Virus record (IMG/VR): IMGVR_UViG_3300038427_000024
Location: 1 to 42,953 of that record
Strand: one strand, 5' to 3'
Length of the DNA stretch: 42,953 nucleotides
From: a virus
The position numbers and the translations under genes are program-made. Within the stretch, counting starts at the first letter, position 1; each line of letters begins with the position of its first letter. Below the pieces are notes generated by a model. It was given only the letters and a program-made list of their open reading frames with translations. It did no database searches and was not told the origin of the DNA. Below, piece by piece: positions 30,109 through 38,066 of the stretch.

Positions 30109-30773
30109 CTGTAGATTCTGGGACAACGAGCAAGATAATCGAGGTCGATATTTTCGACTCGTCATCCGCGGTCGGCGCGTTGCTTGCGGGGCTGACTTAC
30201 GCCAGTTCAGGTCTTGTCTGCTGGTACGACATCGAGGGAGTCGCGGGGGCTGCAATTCAACTCAACCTTGTCACCATGACGAAGGGAACGTGGGTTTCTG
30301 CCGATGCCACTCACGCAGGCTTCTGCCCCGTCGATAACACGAACCTGCCGGGCAAGTATCAACTCTGCGTGCCGAATGCACTTCTCGCGGGAGCTGATGG
30401 GACAACGGTGGATTTGGTGCTGAGAGGTGCCACGAACATGGTGCCCCGGCCCATCAAGATACAATTAACCCCGATACCGAAGAAGGCACTTGCCACGGCG
30501 CCCGTGAGGAAGAATGTGGCCCTGGCGAAGTACGGTTTCGTGATGAGGGATTCTGCGACCGGCCTTCCCGTTGCGGGAAAGACAGTCACCTGCACACGCT
30601 CTATCGATGCCGGTGCCCAGGCAGCAGGAACTCTCGCAAATGTCGCTGAGGTAGGTAACGGGGAATATTGTGTCGACTTCGGAGCCGGAGACACGAACGG
30701 GAACGTCATCGTGCTTCGTTGCACGGCAACAGGGTGCAAGGACACATTCTGCACATTGGTACCCTGGACATGA
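30096..30773 (+). CDS. Structural protein of fibre/baseplate type
   Basis: The protein has 225 residues from the ATG at 30096. The first 125 residues follow a pattern common in phage tail accessory proteins: GLTYASSGLVCWYDIEG, then CPVDNTNLPGKYQLCVPNAL, followed by VDLVLRGATNMVPRPIKIQL. Residues about 140-225 resemble an Ig-like or carbohydrate-binding module (FVMRDSATGLPVAGKTVTC, NVAEVGNGEYCVDF). It overlaps its neighbours on both sides. It is probably a virion surface component, with no enzymatic motif. Confidence 0.6.
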   Translation: MPDLTVDSGTTSKIIEVDIFDSSSAVGALLAGLTYASSGLVCWYDIEGVAGAAIQLNLVTMTKGTWVSADATHAGFCPVDNTNLPGKYQLCVPNALLAGADGTTVDLVLRGATNMVPRPIKIQLTPIPKKALATAPVRKNVALAKYGFVMRDSATGLPVAGKTVTCTRSIDAGAQAAGTLANVAEVGNGEYCVDFGAGDTNGNVIVLRCTATGCKDTFCTLVPWT

Positions 30774-30925
30774 TCTTCGAATGGGACGGAGAGGTAATGG
30801 TCTACACCGGCGAACCCTCAAGGGCGTGGCTCGATGATGCGCCTCTATTCGTCATCACGGTGACCAGCAGTTCAAAGCGGGGTCTCCTTGCTCGCAGGAA
30901 AGACCCCAGAATGGTAAGGAGATAA
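30770..30925 (+). CDS. Small basic protein
   Basis: The protein has 51 residues from the ATG at 30770 (ATGA overlap). It is compact and strand-rich with VMVYTGEPSRAWLDDAPLF and a basic end (KRGLLARRKDPRMVRR). It is coupled between two structural genes. Its role is unknown and may be a minor virion or assembly factor. Confidence 0.45.
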   Translation: MIFEWDGEVMVYTGEPSRAWLDDAPLFVITVTSSSKRGLLARRKDPRMVRR

Positions 30926-30927
30926 AG

Positions 30928-31179
30928 ATGATACCACAGCAGGACTTAGGGAAATACGGATCGGTCCTGATTGCAAACACCGATGCGGTGACAGGAAGGT
31001 TCACAGCGATCCAAGTCCTTGCGGATACCGTATTCGCGGTGCTCACCGGGACGATGACCGCGGTACACGGAAGCCTTCCGACTTTCCACGATGGTGATTG
31101 GCTTTTTGGACTGTTCACGGCGATCACCCTGACCAGCGGAGCGGTCATCGCGTACAACGAATCCCCGGCGGCTGTATAG
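30928..31179 (+). CDS. Small virion protein, decoration-like
   Basis: The protein has 83 residues from the ATG at 30928. The pattern VLADTVFAVLTGTM, PTFHDGDWLFGLFTAITLTS and GAVIAYNE is that of small beta-rich virion proteins common in phage structural operons. It could decorate the head or a fibre. No membrane segment is clear. It lies among other structural genes. Confidence 0.5.
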   Translation: MIPQQDLGKYGSVLIANTDAVTGRFTAIQVLADTVFAVLTGTMTAVHGSLPTFHDGDWLFGLFTAITLTSGAVIAYNESPAAV

Positions 31180-31187
31180 GAGGGACC

Positions 31188-31388
31188 ATGCAAATCAGCA
31201 TCGACAAGGATCTGGAGACTCTCGGGGGGGCCGTGGGTCTGTCATCCTCAGACCTGCACGCCGCAGGTTTCCAGTATTCGGCGCAATACGGGGAGAACTG
31301 GAGGGTGCGGCTCATCGCAGACATCGAGGGGCGGAAGGCCGACCAAGAGAAGGACATGGCCGCAATGGATGCGGAGGCGGCAACCTGA
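31188..31388 (+). CDS. Small protein upstream of glycosyltransferase
   Basis: The protein has 66 residues from the ATG at 31188 (AGGAGGGA upstream). It is mixed in character with LGGAVGLSSSDLHAAGFQY and an acidic C-terminal helix (ADQEKDMAAMDAEAAT). The GGAGG inside its end serves the CTG start of the next gene. No known family is seen. Confidence 0.45.
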   Translation: MQISIDKDLETLGGAVGLSSSDLHAAGFQYSAQYGENWRVRLIADIEGRKADQEKDMAAMDAEAAT

Positions 31389-32116
31389 CCATCCAACTCT
31401 GCACGCCCACGGGTGGGACGATCACAGAAGGCTACATGAAGAGCGTTCTCCGTCTCATCGGGGCGTTCAAAGGGAAACACATCGTCAACTGGTGCACCTG
31501 GGGTGGCGGAGATATCTACATCGCACGGAACTATTGTCTCATCCCTCCTGCGCCCGAACTCGGGCCGCCGGTGAAGTTGTTCAGCGAGCGCAAGCCCTGG
31601 GGCGGGAAGGTCGAGTACGACCGAATCCTGTGGGTGGACAGCGATGTCGCCTTCAGCCCGCAGGATGTAGAGAACGTCATCTCCCATGATGTCGATGTCT
31701 GTACGGGCTTGGTCAAGCGCGACTTCAACGTCTTTGCCCTGAAGTTCTACGGAAAGCTGGACAACGGCCTCAGCGCGATGGCCGATGTCGTGGAGTACGC
31801 GCGGGACGAACAGGGGAACCCGATCAACGGCTTCGACGAGTTCCTGAAGTTGCGCAACGAGGACGGCCTGGTAGAGGTCGGCGGTTGTGGGAGCGCCTTC
31901 CTCTGCGTAAAGCGCGGAGTCTATGAGGCCATCCCGTATCCCTGGTATCGCACTCGCAGCCTCAAGCAGTGGGAAGGCGAACCGGCCTACTTGGCAGCGG
32001 AACTCGATCTCACGGAGGACCTGGGATTCAGCGAGACCTTGAAGGAAGCCGGCTTTCGGATATGGGCTGACCCCATGGTGAGGCCCACACATGAGAAGAG
32101 GATCGGGTTGAGGTAG
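31385..32116 (+). CDS. Glycosyltransferase (GT-A type) with apparent CTG start
   Basis: The protein has about 243 residues when begun at the CTG at 31385; the first ATG in frame is at 31436. The segment before that ATG, TIQLCTPTGGTITEGYM, has the beta-strand and PTGG loop typical of the start of GT-A nucleotide-sugar transferases, so it is probably translated. ILWVDSDVAF holds the DxD metal site, and VEVGGCGSAFLCVKRGVYEA follows, with a C-terminal RPTHEKRIG His. GGAGG (31373-31377) lies seven bases before the CTG, and CTGA overlaps the preceding stop. It may modify host surface polysaccharide or virion proteins. Confidence 0.72.
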   Translation: MTIQLCTPTGGTITEGYMKSVLRLIGAFKGKHIVNWCTWGGGDIYIARNYCLIPPAPELGPPVKLFSERKPWGGKVEYDRILWVDSDVAFSPQDVENVISHDVDVCTGLVKRDFNVFALKFYGKLDNGLSAMADVVEYARDEQGNPINGFDEFLKLRNEDGLVEVGGCGSAFLCVKRGVYEAIPYPWYRTRSLKQWEGEPAYLAAELDLTEDLGFSETLKEAGFRIWADPMVRPTHEKRIGLR

Positions 32117-32126
32117 GGAGGAATAT

Positions 32127-32414
32127 ATGGACAAGGTTTCAATCGGGAGAATCGTTCATTACGTTCTGGCAACTGGCGAGCATCGACCGGCGATCATTGT
32201 CCGGGTGTGGCCAGGGGAATACGGGAACGATGAAGTGAAGGACGGAATCAACGTCCAGGTTTTCCTCGACGGCAAAAACGACAGTGATTGCGCTGGAGAG
32301 GACGCTGGCCGTGTACTTTCCAGTGAGTGCTCGGCGGGGATGGCGTGGCGTACCAGCGTTCGCTACAACGGCGACAACCTTGCGGGTAGTTGGCACTGGC
32401 CTGAGAGGGAATAA
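32127..32414 (+). CDS. Small phage protein of unknown function upstream of portal
   Basis: The protein has 95 residues from the ATG at 32127 (GGGAGG upstream). It has IGRIVHYVLATGEHRPAIIV, VWPGEYGND and a C-terminal WHWPERE. The pattern, an SH3-like strand start and a final Trp-His-Trp-Pro, is widely seen in small phage proteins with no assigned role. It is encoded just before the portal gene and may be a head-assembly accessory. Confidence 0.5.
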   Translation: MDKVSIGRIVHYVLATGEHRPAIIVRVWPGEYGNDEVKDGINVQVFLDGKNDSDCAGEDAGRVLSSECSAGMAWRTSVRYNGDNLAGSWHWPERE

Positions 32415-32426
32415 GCCGGTAAGCAC

Positions 32427-34091
32427 ATGGCGGACCCCGCAGTTCTTTTCAAGGAGCTGACCGACACCTTCACCCGGGCGAAAACCTACCGGGAACGGAA
32501 AGTCGAATCTCGCTGGAGGGATGTCGTTCACCTGGTTGTCCCTCGCTACGGGGATCTTGGTGACTATCCAAGATGGGAAGACCGGCGCTTCAACTCGGTG
32601 GGCACTGAGGACTCGAGCCTCCTGGCTGAGGCGATGTTCGGAAACCTGTGTCCTTCGAACTCAGAATGGTTCCGCTACCAGTTCGTCAAGGAAGAACTGA
32701 ACAGTACGCCCGCGGGTGGGGAACACCTGGAGAAGCTCACCGAGTACATGACCGACGTTTTCACTCGCTCGACCTTCTACAACGTCGTGCCTGAGTACCT
32801 TCAGATCGGGAACAGTTTTGCAACGGCGACGATGGACATCCGGGAGGACAAGGAAGAGGAACGCATCATCTGCACGATCGAACACCCTCGCTCCGTGTAC
32901 TGCAAGGTCAATGCCAGGAACGAGGTAGTGGAAAGCTACGTCATTAATTTCCTCACCGCCGAGCAGATCTCCCTTGAATATGGCGAGGATGCACTCACGG
33001 ATGCGATGAAAAGCGAGATCTCCAGTCTCGGGAACTCCGAGTACAAAGTCATCACCTGCGTGCGCCGGCGTGTCACTGCCAAACCCGAAAGCCCCCTGGC
33101 GGCCGACTGGAAGTACGGGGAGTACGTGTTTCTGTTGAATGACGACCGGGAGAAAATGATCCTGGAGTCGGGGGCTAAGGAACTGCCCAGGGTCATCTGG
33201 CGCTGGAGTGTTCGCGGAAATGAACCCTACGGATGGGGTCCTTCGGATGATTGTATGCCTGACATCAGGACTTGCAACCAGATGATCCGAACGCTCCTCT
33301 TGGTGGCAAACAAGCAGGCTGAACCCGCCAAGTTCCTCCCAGAGGAAGGCAGGGCATGGTCACTTGACCCGGATGCCACGAACTACTATCGAGACCCTAA
33401 CCGGAGGGCGTTCAAAGACGAAATCTCCGGGTACAGATTCGACTACGAGGCCCTCCAGCAGATGGAAACCAAGGTCCGCAAGGGCATGAAGGTTGACTAC
33501 TACCTGATGCTCCAGCAGATGGAACAGCAGATGACCGCTCGTGAAGTAAACGAACGCAAGCGGGAGGCACTTTCAGTCGTGGCATCGACGGTCGGCAAGT
33601 TTGAAACCGAAGCTCTCGATAGGATTCATTCCCGGTTTCTCCAGATCGAGGCAGATGCCGGTAGGCTTCCCGATCTACCCCAGGAACTGATGAGTGAGGC
33701 TCTGCGCGTCGAATACCAGGGGCCTCTTTCCCAGCAGCAGAAGATGGTCGCCATGGAGCAGGGGATCACCAACGCCCTGGAGACTGCGCTTCCCGTGTTC
33801 AAGTTGTGGAACCAGACCTTGATGAAGGTGAAGCCGCAGATTCTCATCGACCGGATATGGGCGGCCAACGGTGCGCCGAGTGAGAGTCTTCGGACAGACA
33901 AGGAGTATCAGGACGCCCTGGACGCTGCGGCAAAGGCCGCGCAAGCCGCACAACAGGCGGCGGTCGCCAACGCTCAGAAGAGCCAGGTCAACCCGCAGCA
34001 GACCGTCGAACCGGGCAGCCCGATGGCTCCCGCAATGACTCCCCCAGCGGGCGGAGGGATGGCACCCGTGCAGACACTGGGAAGTCCTTGA
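32427..34091 (+). CDS. Portal / head-tail connector protein
   Basis: The protein has 554 residues from the ATG at 32427, a typical size for T7-type portals. Conserved-type segments include YRERKVESRWRDVVHLVVP near the start, RRFNSVGTEDSSLLAEAMFG, WFRYQF, EYLQIGNSFATATMDI, NEPYGWGPSDDCMPDIRTCN and QMEQQMTAREVNERKREAL (the long crown/wing helix region). The Ala/Gln-rich C-terminus (AAKAAQAAQQAAVANAQKSQ) forms the barrel end. Portals form the dodecameric ring for DNA entry and exit. The stop overlaps the next start. Confidence 0.88.
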   Translation: MADPAVLFKELTDTFTRAKTYRERKVESRWRDVVHLVVPRYGDLGDYPRWEDRRFNSVGTEDSSLLAEAMFGNLCPSNSEWFRYQFVKEELNSTPAGGEHLEKLTEYMTDVFTRSTFYNVVPEYLQIGNSFATATMDIREDKEEERIICTIEHPRSVYCKVNARNEVVESYVINFLTAEQISLEYGEDALTDAMKSEISSLGNSEYKVITCVRRRVTAKPESPLAADWKYGEYVFLLNDDREKMILESGAKELPRVIWRWSVRGNEPYGWGPSDDCMPDIRTCNQMIRTLLLVANKQAEPAKFLPEEGRAWSLDPDATNYYRDPNRRAFKDEISGYRFDYEALQQMETKVRKGMKVDYYLMLQQMEQQMTAREVNERKREALSVVASTVGKFETEALDRIHSRFLQIEADAGRLPDLPQELMSEALRVEYQGPLSQQQKMVAMEQGITNALETALPVFKLWNQTLMKVKPQILIDRIWAANGAPSESLRTDKEYQDALDAAAKAAQAAQQAAVANAQKSQVNPQQTVEPGSPMAPAMTPPAGGGMAPVQTLGSP

Positions 34092-34378
34092 TGGCCGATA
34101 TGGATGAGAAGGGACTTGGAAAACTCACCGTCTCCCCGGAGGAGTTGGGCCGGCGCAACCGGCTACGGGCGGCTTTCCAGATTGCCTTCACCGGGGATGC
34201 GGGCCTCACGGTTCTCGAAGAAATCGGGGAGATTCTGCACTTCTTCGGACCCGCCTACAACGAACAGGACATGGCCCTGCAAAACGCCATGAAATCGATC
34301 CTCCACCGCCTCGGCGTGTGGGGCGATGCTGACGGGGACCGCCGCGCGATCCTGCGCCGGCTGAGGATGGCACCGTGA
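34091..34378 (+). CDS. Small helical protein after portal
   Basis: The protein has 95 residues from the ATG at 34091 (TGATG overlap; a TTG at 34088 is alternative). It is helical, with SPEELGRRNRLRAAFQIAF, LEEIGEILHFFGPAYNEQD and a basic end RRAILRRLRMAP. The pattern ILHFFGPAYNEQDMALQNAM is reminiscent of small proteins next to portals of T7-like environmental phages. A minor head-completion protein is possible. Confidence 0.5.
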   Translation: MADMDEKGLGKLTVSPEELGRRNRLRAAFQIAFTGDAGLTVLEEIGEILHFFGPAYNEQDMALQNAMKSILHRLGVWGDADGDRRAILRRLRMAP

Positions 34379-34611
34379 GTGAGGAGATGTTCCCGCTCGA
34401 CTGGAGGGAAGCTCTCGGGGTCAAGAGCGTCGAGGAGCGCAGTGACATCGTATGGGTGTACTACGTTCTTACCGTGAAGGTAGGTTCGGATACAAAGAAG
34501 GTCGGCGTTCGGATCTCCAGGCGCGACCTGCGCACAGTGGATGACGTTGACATGGCCATTCGGGATGCTGCACGGAAAGCGATAGACGCGGCCCTGGGGA
34601 AGTTCGTATGA
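34375..34611 (+). CDS. Small protein of unknown function
   Basis: The protein has 78 residues from the GTG at 34375 (GTGA overlap). After WREALGVKSVEERSDIVW come strand-like VYYVLTVKVGSDTKKVGVRI and a helix DMAIRDAARKAIDAALGKF, a compact alpha/beta fold. It is encoded between portal and methyltransferase genes. The family is not recognised. Confidence 0.45.
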   Translation: MSEEMFPLDWREALGVKSVEERSDIVWVYYVLTVKVGSDTKKVGVRISRRDLRTVDDVDMAIRDAARKAIDAALGKFV

Positions 34612-35177
34612 ACAGGATCATGGCCGACCCGATCCAGAACCGCGGCCTCTCCAGTCTCGAGGTCCGTAAGTGGGTCACTGAGTACATCTGCACCGTGATA
34701 AAGCCGCGGACCGTCTTTGACCTCGGCTGCGGGATCGGGCTGTACGGCGCCTGCGCCCACGTCTGGTATAAGTACGAGTGCAAGTGGATCGGCCTCGATG
34801 GTTTCCTTCCCTACCTCATGCAGGACCAGGTGCGACAGTACTACGCCGACCTCATCTACGCGAAGATCGAGGACGTTCTGGACGGGACAATCCAAGTGAA
34901 GGCGGATCTCATTCTTTGCATGGATGTCGTCGAGCACTTCGAGAAGAAGGCGGCACTACGCCTCCTGGAGTTGCCCGGACGTATGATCGTCTCGACACCT
35001 CTTTTCCAGTACCCGCAGGAGAAAGTCGAGGGCAACGAGCTGGAGCGGCACCGCTGCTGGTTCGACGAGCAGGAGTTCTACGAGACGGACCTCGGCTACA
35101 GGAGGATCTGCAAGTTCCCCCACGTCGCCGAGATGGGATGGAAGGGCGATATCGCCGCATTTGAGAAAGGAGCGTGA
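34608..35177 (+). CDS. Class I SAM-dependent methyltransferase
   Basis: The protein has 189 residues from the ATG at 34608 (ATGA overlap). Motif I VFDLGCGIGLYG (residues about 39-50), acidic motif II WIGLDG, and ADLILCMDVVEHFEKKAA as motif IV/V are clear. The last part, MIVSTPLFQYPQEKVEGNELERHR, resembles Methyltransf_11/UbiE-like enzymes on small molecules or sugars. No DPPY or NPPY DNA-methylase motif is seen, so protection of DNA is unlikely. With the glycosyltransferase at 31385 it may modify surface sugars. Confidence 0.75.
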   Translation: MNRIMADPIQNRGLSSLEVRKWVTEYICTVIKPRTVFDLGCGIGLYGACAHVWYKYECKWIGLDGFLPYLMQDQVRQYYADLIYAKIEDVLDGTIQVKADLILCMDVVEHFEKKAALRLLELPGRMIVSTPLFQYPQEKVEGNELERHRCWFDEQEFYETDLGYRRICKFPHVAEMGWKGDIAAFEKGA

Positions 35178-35178
35178 A

Positions 35179-35577
35179 ATGCTACTGAGTGAGCAAGCCC
35201 TGGCGCTGGCTAAGGAAATAGGGATGGGCGAGCAGGAAGCCTACGACCTGGGCCGGCAGTTCTTCGCCGTGTACCCCGACAACTGGGAGACGATGCTCCT
35301 GGAGCGCCTGGAGCAGCGGAGAGGACAAAGTACGGAGAACATTCGCATCGCGGAGAAGCGTGAGTTGATCCGGGCGAAAGAGAACCAACTCCGCGCACTC
35401 GATCGGGTCAACCTGGAGAAAAGCCTGGACAAGCGCCTAAAGGACCTGGACAAGATGATCGAAGACGTCACGCCGGAGCCGACGGAGGAGCCGGAGGTGG
35501 AACCGAAAACTGAGGAGTGGAGAAAGGAAAAGAGCGCCGAAATGGGCGCAGGAGGAGTGAACGATGCTGTGCAGTAA
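35179..35577 (+). CDS. Coiled-coil protein near scaffold
   Basis: The protein has 132 residues from the ATG at 35179 (AAAGGAG upstream). A helical N-terminus (ALALAKEIGMGEQEAYDLGR) is followed by a long charged coiled coil (AKENQLRALDRVNLEKSLDK) and an acidic/Pro linker (TPEPTEEPEVEPKTEE). This composition is like assembly chaperones. It immediately precedes the scaffold region and may be a minor scaffold. Confidence 0.5.
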   Translation: MLLSEQALALAKEIGMGEQEAYDLGRQFFAVYPDNWETMLLERLEQRRGQSTENIRIAEKRELIRAKENQLRALDRVNLEKSLDKRLKDLDKMIEDVTPEPTEEPEVEPKTEEWRKEKSAEMGAGGVNDAVQ

Positions 35578-35779
35578 CCCGGTTGCAGTGGTTGTCGGTC
35601 AGACGAACGGCATCATCGACAAGATGGTGCTGGGTGTCTACACGACGGGCAAGGAAGAGTCGAAGTTCCTGGCGAAGTACAAGACCGCCCTGGCGGGAAC
35701 GAGGACGAAGCTCTCGGACGACCTGTACTTCCTCCAGCTCTTCATCAAACACTGGCTCATCATGGCGGCGAAGAAGTAA
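35564..35779 (+). CDS. Small protein before scaffold
   Basis: The protein has 71 residues from the ATG at 35564 (GGAGGAG upstream). VAVVVGQTNGIIDKMVLGVY and a helical end (DLYFLQLFIKHWLIMAAKK) give a hydrophobic but not clearly membrane-spanning protein. It overlaps the previous gene by 14 bases and the scaffold start by TAATG. The function is unknown. Confidence 0.45.
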   Translation: MLCSNPVAVVVGQTNGIIDKMVLGVYTTGKEESKFLAKYKTALAGTRTKLSDDLYFLQLFIKHWLIMAAKK

Positions 35780-36465
35780 TGGGAGACGCTGCATCGACGC
35801 CCACTCTTGAAGAGCGGGCGCCGTGGATGGCGCAGATCCCCGTGGGGGACCGAGGCGAGGACTTCGCGAAACTGGGCAGCACCTTCCCGGAGTTTGCCAA
35901 GAACGTCCGCACCATCATCAAGGAGCACGCTGAGCTGAAGGCGAAGGTCGGCCCGAAACCGGGAGTCCCTGAGAAACCCGAAGGCTACGCCTTCACCTTC
36001 CCCCAGGACTTCCCCGAGGAGTTGAAGAGACCCGAGGACACAAAGGGGTTCGCTGCCCTGGCCCTGGAGTTGAAACTCGACGGCAAGGAAGCTCAGCGCC
36101 TCGTGGACTTCGAGACGGCGCGGACTGTCTCTGCCCGCAAGGCATACGCCGACCTTCAGAAGGAGAACGCGAAAAAAGTCCGCGACGAACTCCAGACCGA
36201 GTACAAGGAGAAGGCCGAGGAGCGCCTGGCGGGTGCCTTCACGCTGGTGGAGAAGTTCGGCGGCAAGGAGCTGAAGGACGAGCTGGACGCCACCGGCCTC
36301 GGGAACAACCCGCGGCTCATCAAGATGCTGGTGAAGATCGGGACCCTCTTCACCGAGAAGGGCATAACCGCATCGTCCTCGGGCGGAGGCACGGGCGCTG
36401 CTGACGAAGGACCCGACTTGAAGGAAGTATACAAGAAGAGTTATCTTACAGGCGCGATGCACTAA
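35779..36465 (+). CDS. Scaffolding protein
   Basis: The protein has 228 residues from the ATG at 35779. It is highly charged and helical, with a disordered Pro-rich linker (GPKPGVPEKPEGYAFTFPQD), a long helix (SARKAYADLQKENAKKVRDE) and a basic C-terminus (EVYKKSYLTGAMH) that could bind the capsid. Position immediately upstream of the major capsid gene and composition fit scaffolds that guide procapsid assembly. The start overlaps the previous stop. Confidence 0.75.
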   Translation: MGDAASTPTLEERAPWMAQIPVGDRGEDFAKLGSTFPEFAKNVRTIIKEHAELKAKVGPKPGVPEKPEGYAFTFPQDFPEELKRPEDTKGFAALALELKLDGKEAQRLVDFETARTVSARKAYADLQKENAKKVRDELQTEYKEKAEERLAGAFTLVEKFGGKELKDELDATGLGNNPRLIKMLVKIGTLFTEKGITASSSGGGTGAADEGPDLKEVYKKSYLTGAMH

Positions 36466-36482
36466 GGCGGGCGTTGCCCGCC
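36466..36482 (+). terminator. Perfect stem-loop after scaffold gene
   Basis: GGCGGGC (36466-36472), a GTT loop and GCCCGCC (36476-36482) follow the scaffold stop by one base. A T-run is lacking, so it may act as an mRNA stability or processing element, or a weak terminator that adjusts the scaffold-to-capsid ratio. Confidence 0.55.
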
Positions 36483-36487
36483 GGCGA

Positions 36488-36634
36488 TTGAGGGACCTCT
36501 ACCTCGTTCGCTGCAAACCTTTCAAGGCCGTCTGGCCCGACCACTTCGGGAAGACCGACCCCCTCGACTGGGTAGCAGGAACGCACGGGCTGGGACCGAG
36601 CGATTCTGAGGGGGTAGGTCATGGCAGGAATTGA
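36488..36634 (+). CDS. Possible 48-residue protein before capsid
   Basis: A frame from the TTG at 36488 to 36634 gives a protein-like product (RDLYLVRCKPFKAVWPDHFG, then TDPLDWVAG), but no ribosome site precedes it and it runs 14 bases into the capsid gene. It may be a decayed gene or chance. Apart from this and the stem-loop, nothing else is seen in the 155 bases before the capsid ATG. Confidence 0.25.
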   Translation: MRDLYLVRCKPFKAVWPDHFGKTDPLDWVAGTHGLGPSDSEGVGHGRN

Positions 36635-37619
36635 CCTCTCATCGGTCTATACGATAGTCGATATCGCGAAGACCCACGACAACAAGGTCCAGTTGCAGAT
36701 CTCCACGAACCTCCACCGGAAAAACGGGGTGCTCCGTTTCACCGGCTGGGAGCAGGCGAACCAACTGACCAGCCACATCTACAGCAAGGAAGTCGGCCTC
36801 CCTGATGCCGCAGAGCGGGCCATCGGGGAAGGTTCGGTCGGAAGCAAGGGCCAGGTCGGGCAGGGGACGGAGGCCCTGTCCTACATCGAAAGCCGGTCCG
36901 AGCAGGACATCATCCTGGAGCGCATCAAGGGCCCGGCGTTTGCCGAGTACCGCTACGCCATGGACATGATCCACTCGGAAGGTCTCGGCCAGGGAATGGC
37001 ATCCCGCATCTTCTACGGGGCAGGAACCCCCGGGAAGCTACGCGGGTTGAACGTCCGCTACGGAACGCTGGCGCAGACGGTAAGCGTGAAGAACGCAGGA
37101 GGCGCGGTCTCATCCGCAAACACCTCCCTCTGGGTCATCCAGCCGGGATTCGCGAAGTTCAATCTCCTCTACGGTGAGGCGGCACAGCCGGCCAAGCCCG
37201 TTGGGGAGTGGAGCGGCGGATTCATCCGGATGCAGGACATGGGGCTGGAGTGGTGCATCACCGTGGCGGCCACGGGTGCGGGACTCCACAAGTACATCAC
37301 CCTCTTCGACATTTTCATGGGAATGGTGCCCTACGATGACCGCGCAGTCCAAAGGCTGTGCAACATCAACACGACCACGGGCGCAGGCGAAGTCGATCCC
37401 GACATGGTGATCTGGATGATCGAGTCCCTGCCCGATCCCGAGGGTGAGCGGTACATCTTCTGCAACAGGCAGGCGAAGTACCAGCTCAAGAAGAACACGG
37501 TGAACAAGGCCCTCCTGGGGATGAGCCCCGACAAGTACGGGGAGATGAGGGACAACTTCTACAACACGTCGATCGTGTTGACCGAAGCCCTCACCAACGT
37601 CGAAGCCGTGGTCTCGTAA
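36621..37619 (+). CDS. Major capsid protein
   Basis: The protein has 332 residues from the ATG at 36621 (GAGGGGGTAGG upstream). It begins MAGIDLSSVYTIVDIAKTHD, and segments IFYGAGTPGKLRGLNVRYGT, NTSLWVIQPGFAKFNLLYGE and MVIWMIESLPDPEGERYIFC match the capsid class of BPP-1/T7-like environmental podophages. HK97-fold strands and a long spine-like helix region are expected. Position after scaffold and before the Bbp16-like cement protein fixes the role. Confidence 0.88.
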   Translation: MAGIDLSSVYTIVDIAKTHDNKVQLQISTNLHRKNGVLRFTGWEQANQLTSHIYSKEVGLPDAAERAIGEGSVGSKGQVGQGTEALSYIESRSEQDIILERIKGPAFAEYRYAMDMIHSEGLGQGMASRIFYGAGTPGKLRGLNVRYGTLAQTVSVKNAGGAVSSANTSLWVIQPGFAKFNLLYGEAAQPAKPVGEWSGGFIRMQDMGLEWCITVAATGAGLHKYITLFDIFMGMVPYDDRAVQRLCNINTTTGAGEVDPDMVIWMIESLPDPEGERYIFCNRQAKYQLKKNTVNKALLGMSPDKYGEMRDNFYNTSIVLTEALTNVEAVVS

Positions 37620-37634
37620 GAGAAGGAGAAGGAA

Positions 37635-38054
37635 ATGGGAGAACTACAAGACAGCAACCTTCGATTCTCGAAGGACCAGGCAATCACCGCCTCCGCGATC
37701 TCCACGAACATCATCGACGGGAAGGCACTCAGGGACATGGCGAGGGGGAATCCGATCTTCCTGAACATCTACCTCACCACGGTCTTCACAACCTCAGCGA
37801 ACGGCCTGACCATCCAGCTCGTCTGCTCCTCAGGAGCCGACCCTGGGTCCTCGGACGTGTTCATGGAAGTGATGAAAGCCAGACTGGCATCGGCCATGCT
37901 CACCACGGGCCTTCTGATGCGCATGGCGCTTCCGGAAGGAATCCCCTACGAGCGACTGGGCCTGTACTACCTGGCGACCACGGCACTGGTGGCGGGCACG
38001 ATCACCGCATTCCTCACCCTCGGTGAGGACAGCGACGTGCGAACGACCACGTAA
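37635..38054 (+). CDS. Bbp16-like capsid cement protein
   Basis: The protein has 139 residues from the ATG at 37635 (AGAAGGAGAAGG upstream). The pattern LRFSKDQAITASAISTNIID near the start, ALRDMARGNPIFLNIYLTT, SGADPGSSDVFMEVM and PYERLGLYYLATTALVAGT, then ITAFLTLGED, fits the Bbp16 family from Bordetella phage BPP-1. There this jelly-roll protein decorates and stabilises the capsid at threefold or quasi-threefold positions. It follows the capsid gene directly. Confidence 0.82.
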   Translation: MGELQDSNLRFSKDQAITASAISTNIIDGKALRDMARGNPIFLNIYLTTVFTTSANGLTIQLVCSSGADPGSSDVFMEVMKARLASAMLTTGLLMRMALPEGIPYERLGLYYLATTALVAGTITAFLTLGEDSDVRTTT

Positions 38055-38066
38055 GGAGAAAGTCAG

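Noticed and set aside
31145-32134. 329-codon minus-strand open frame
   Set aside because: Complement of the glycosyltransferase gene, which has a DxD motif and good codon use; the antisense product has no motif.
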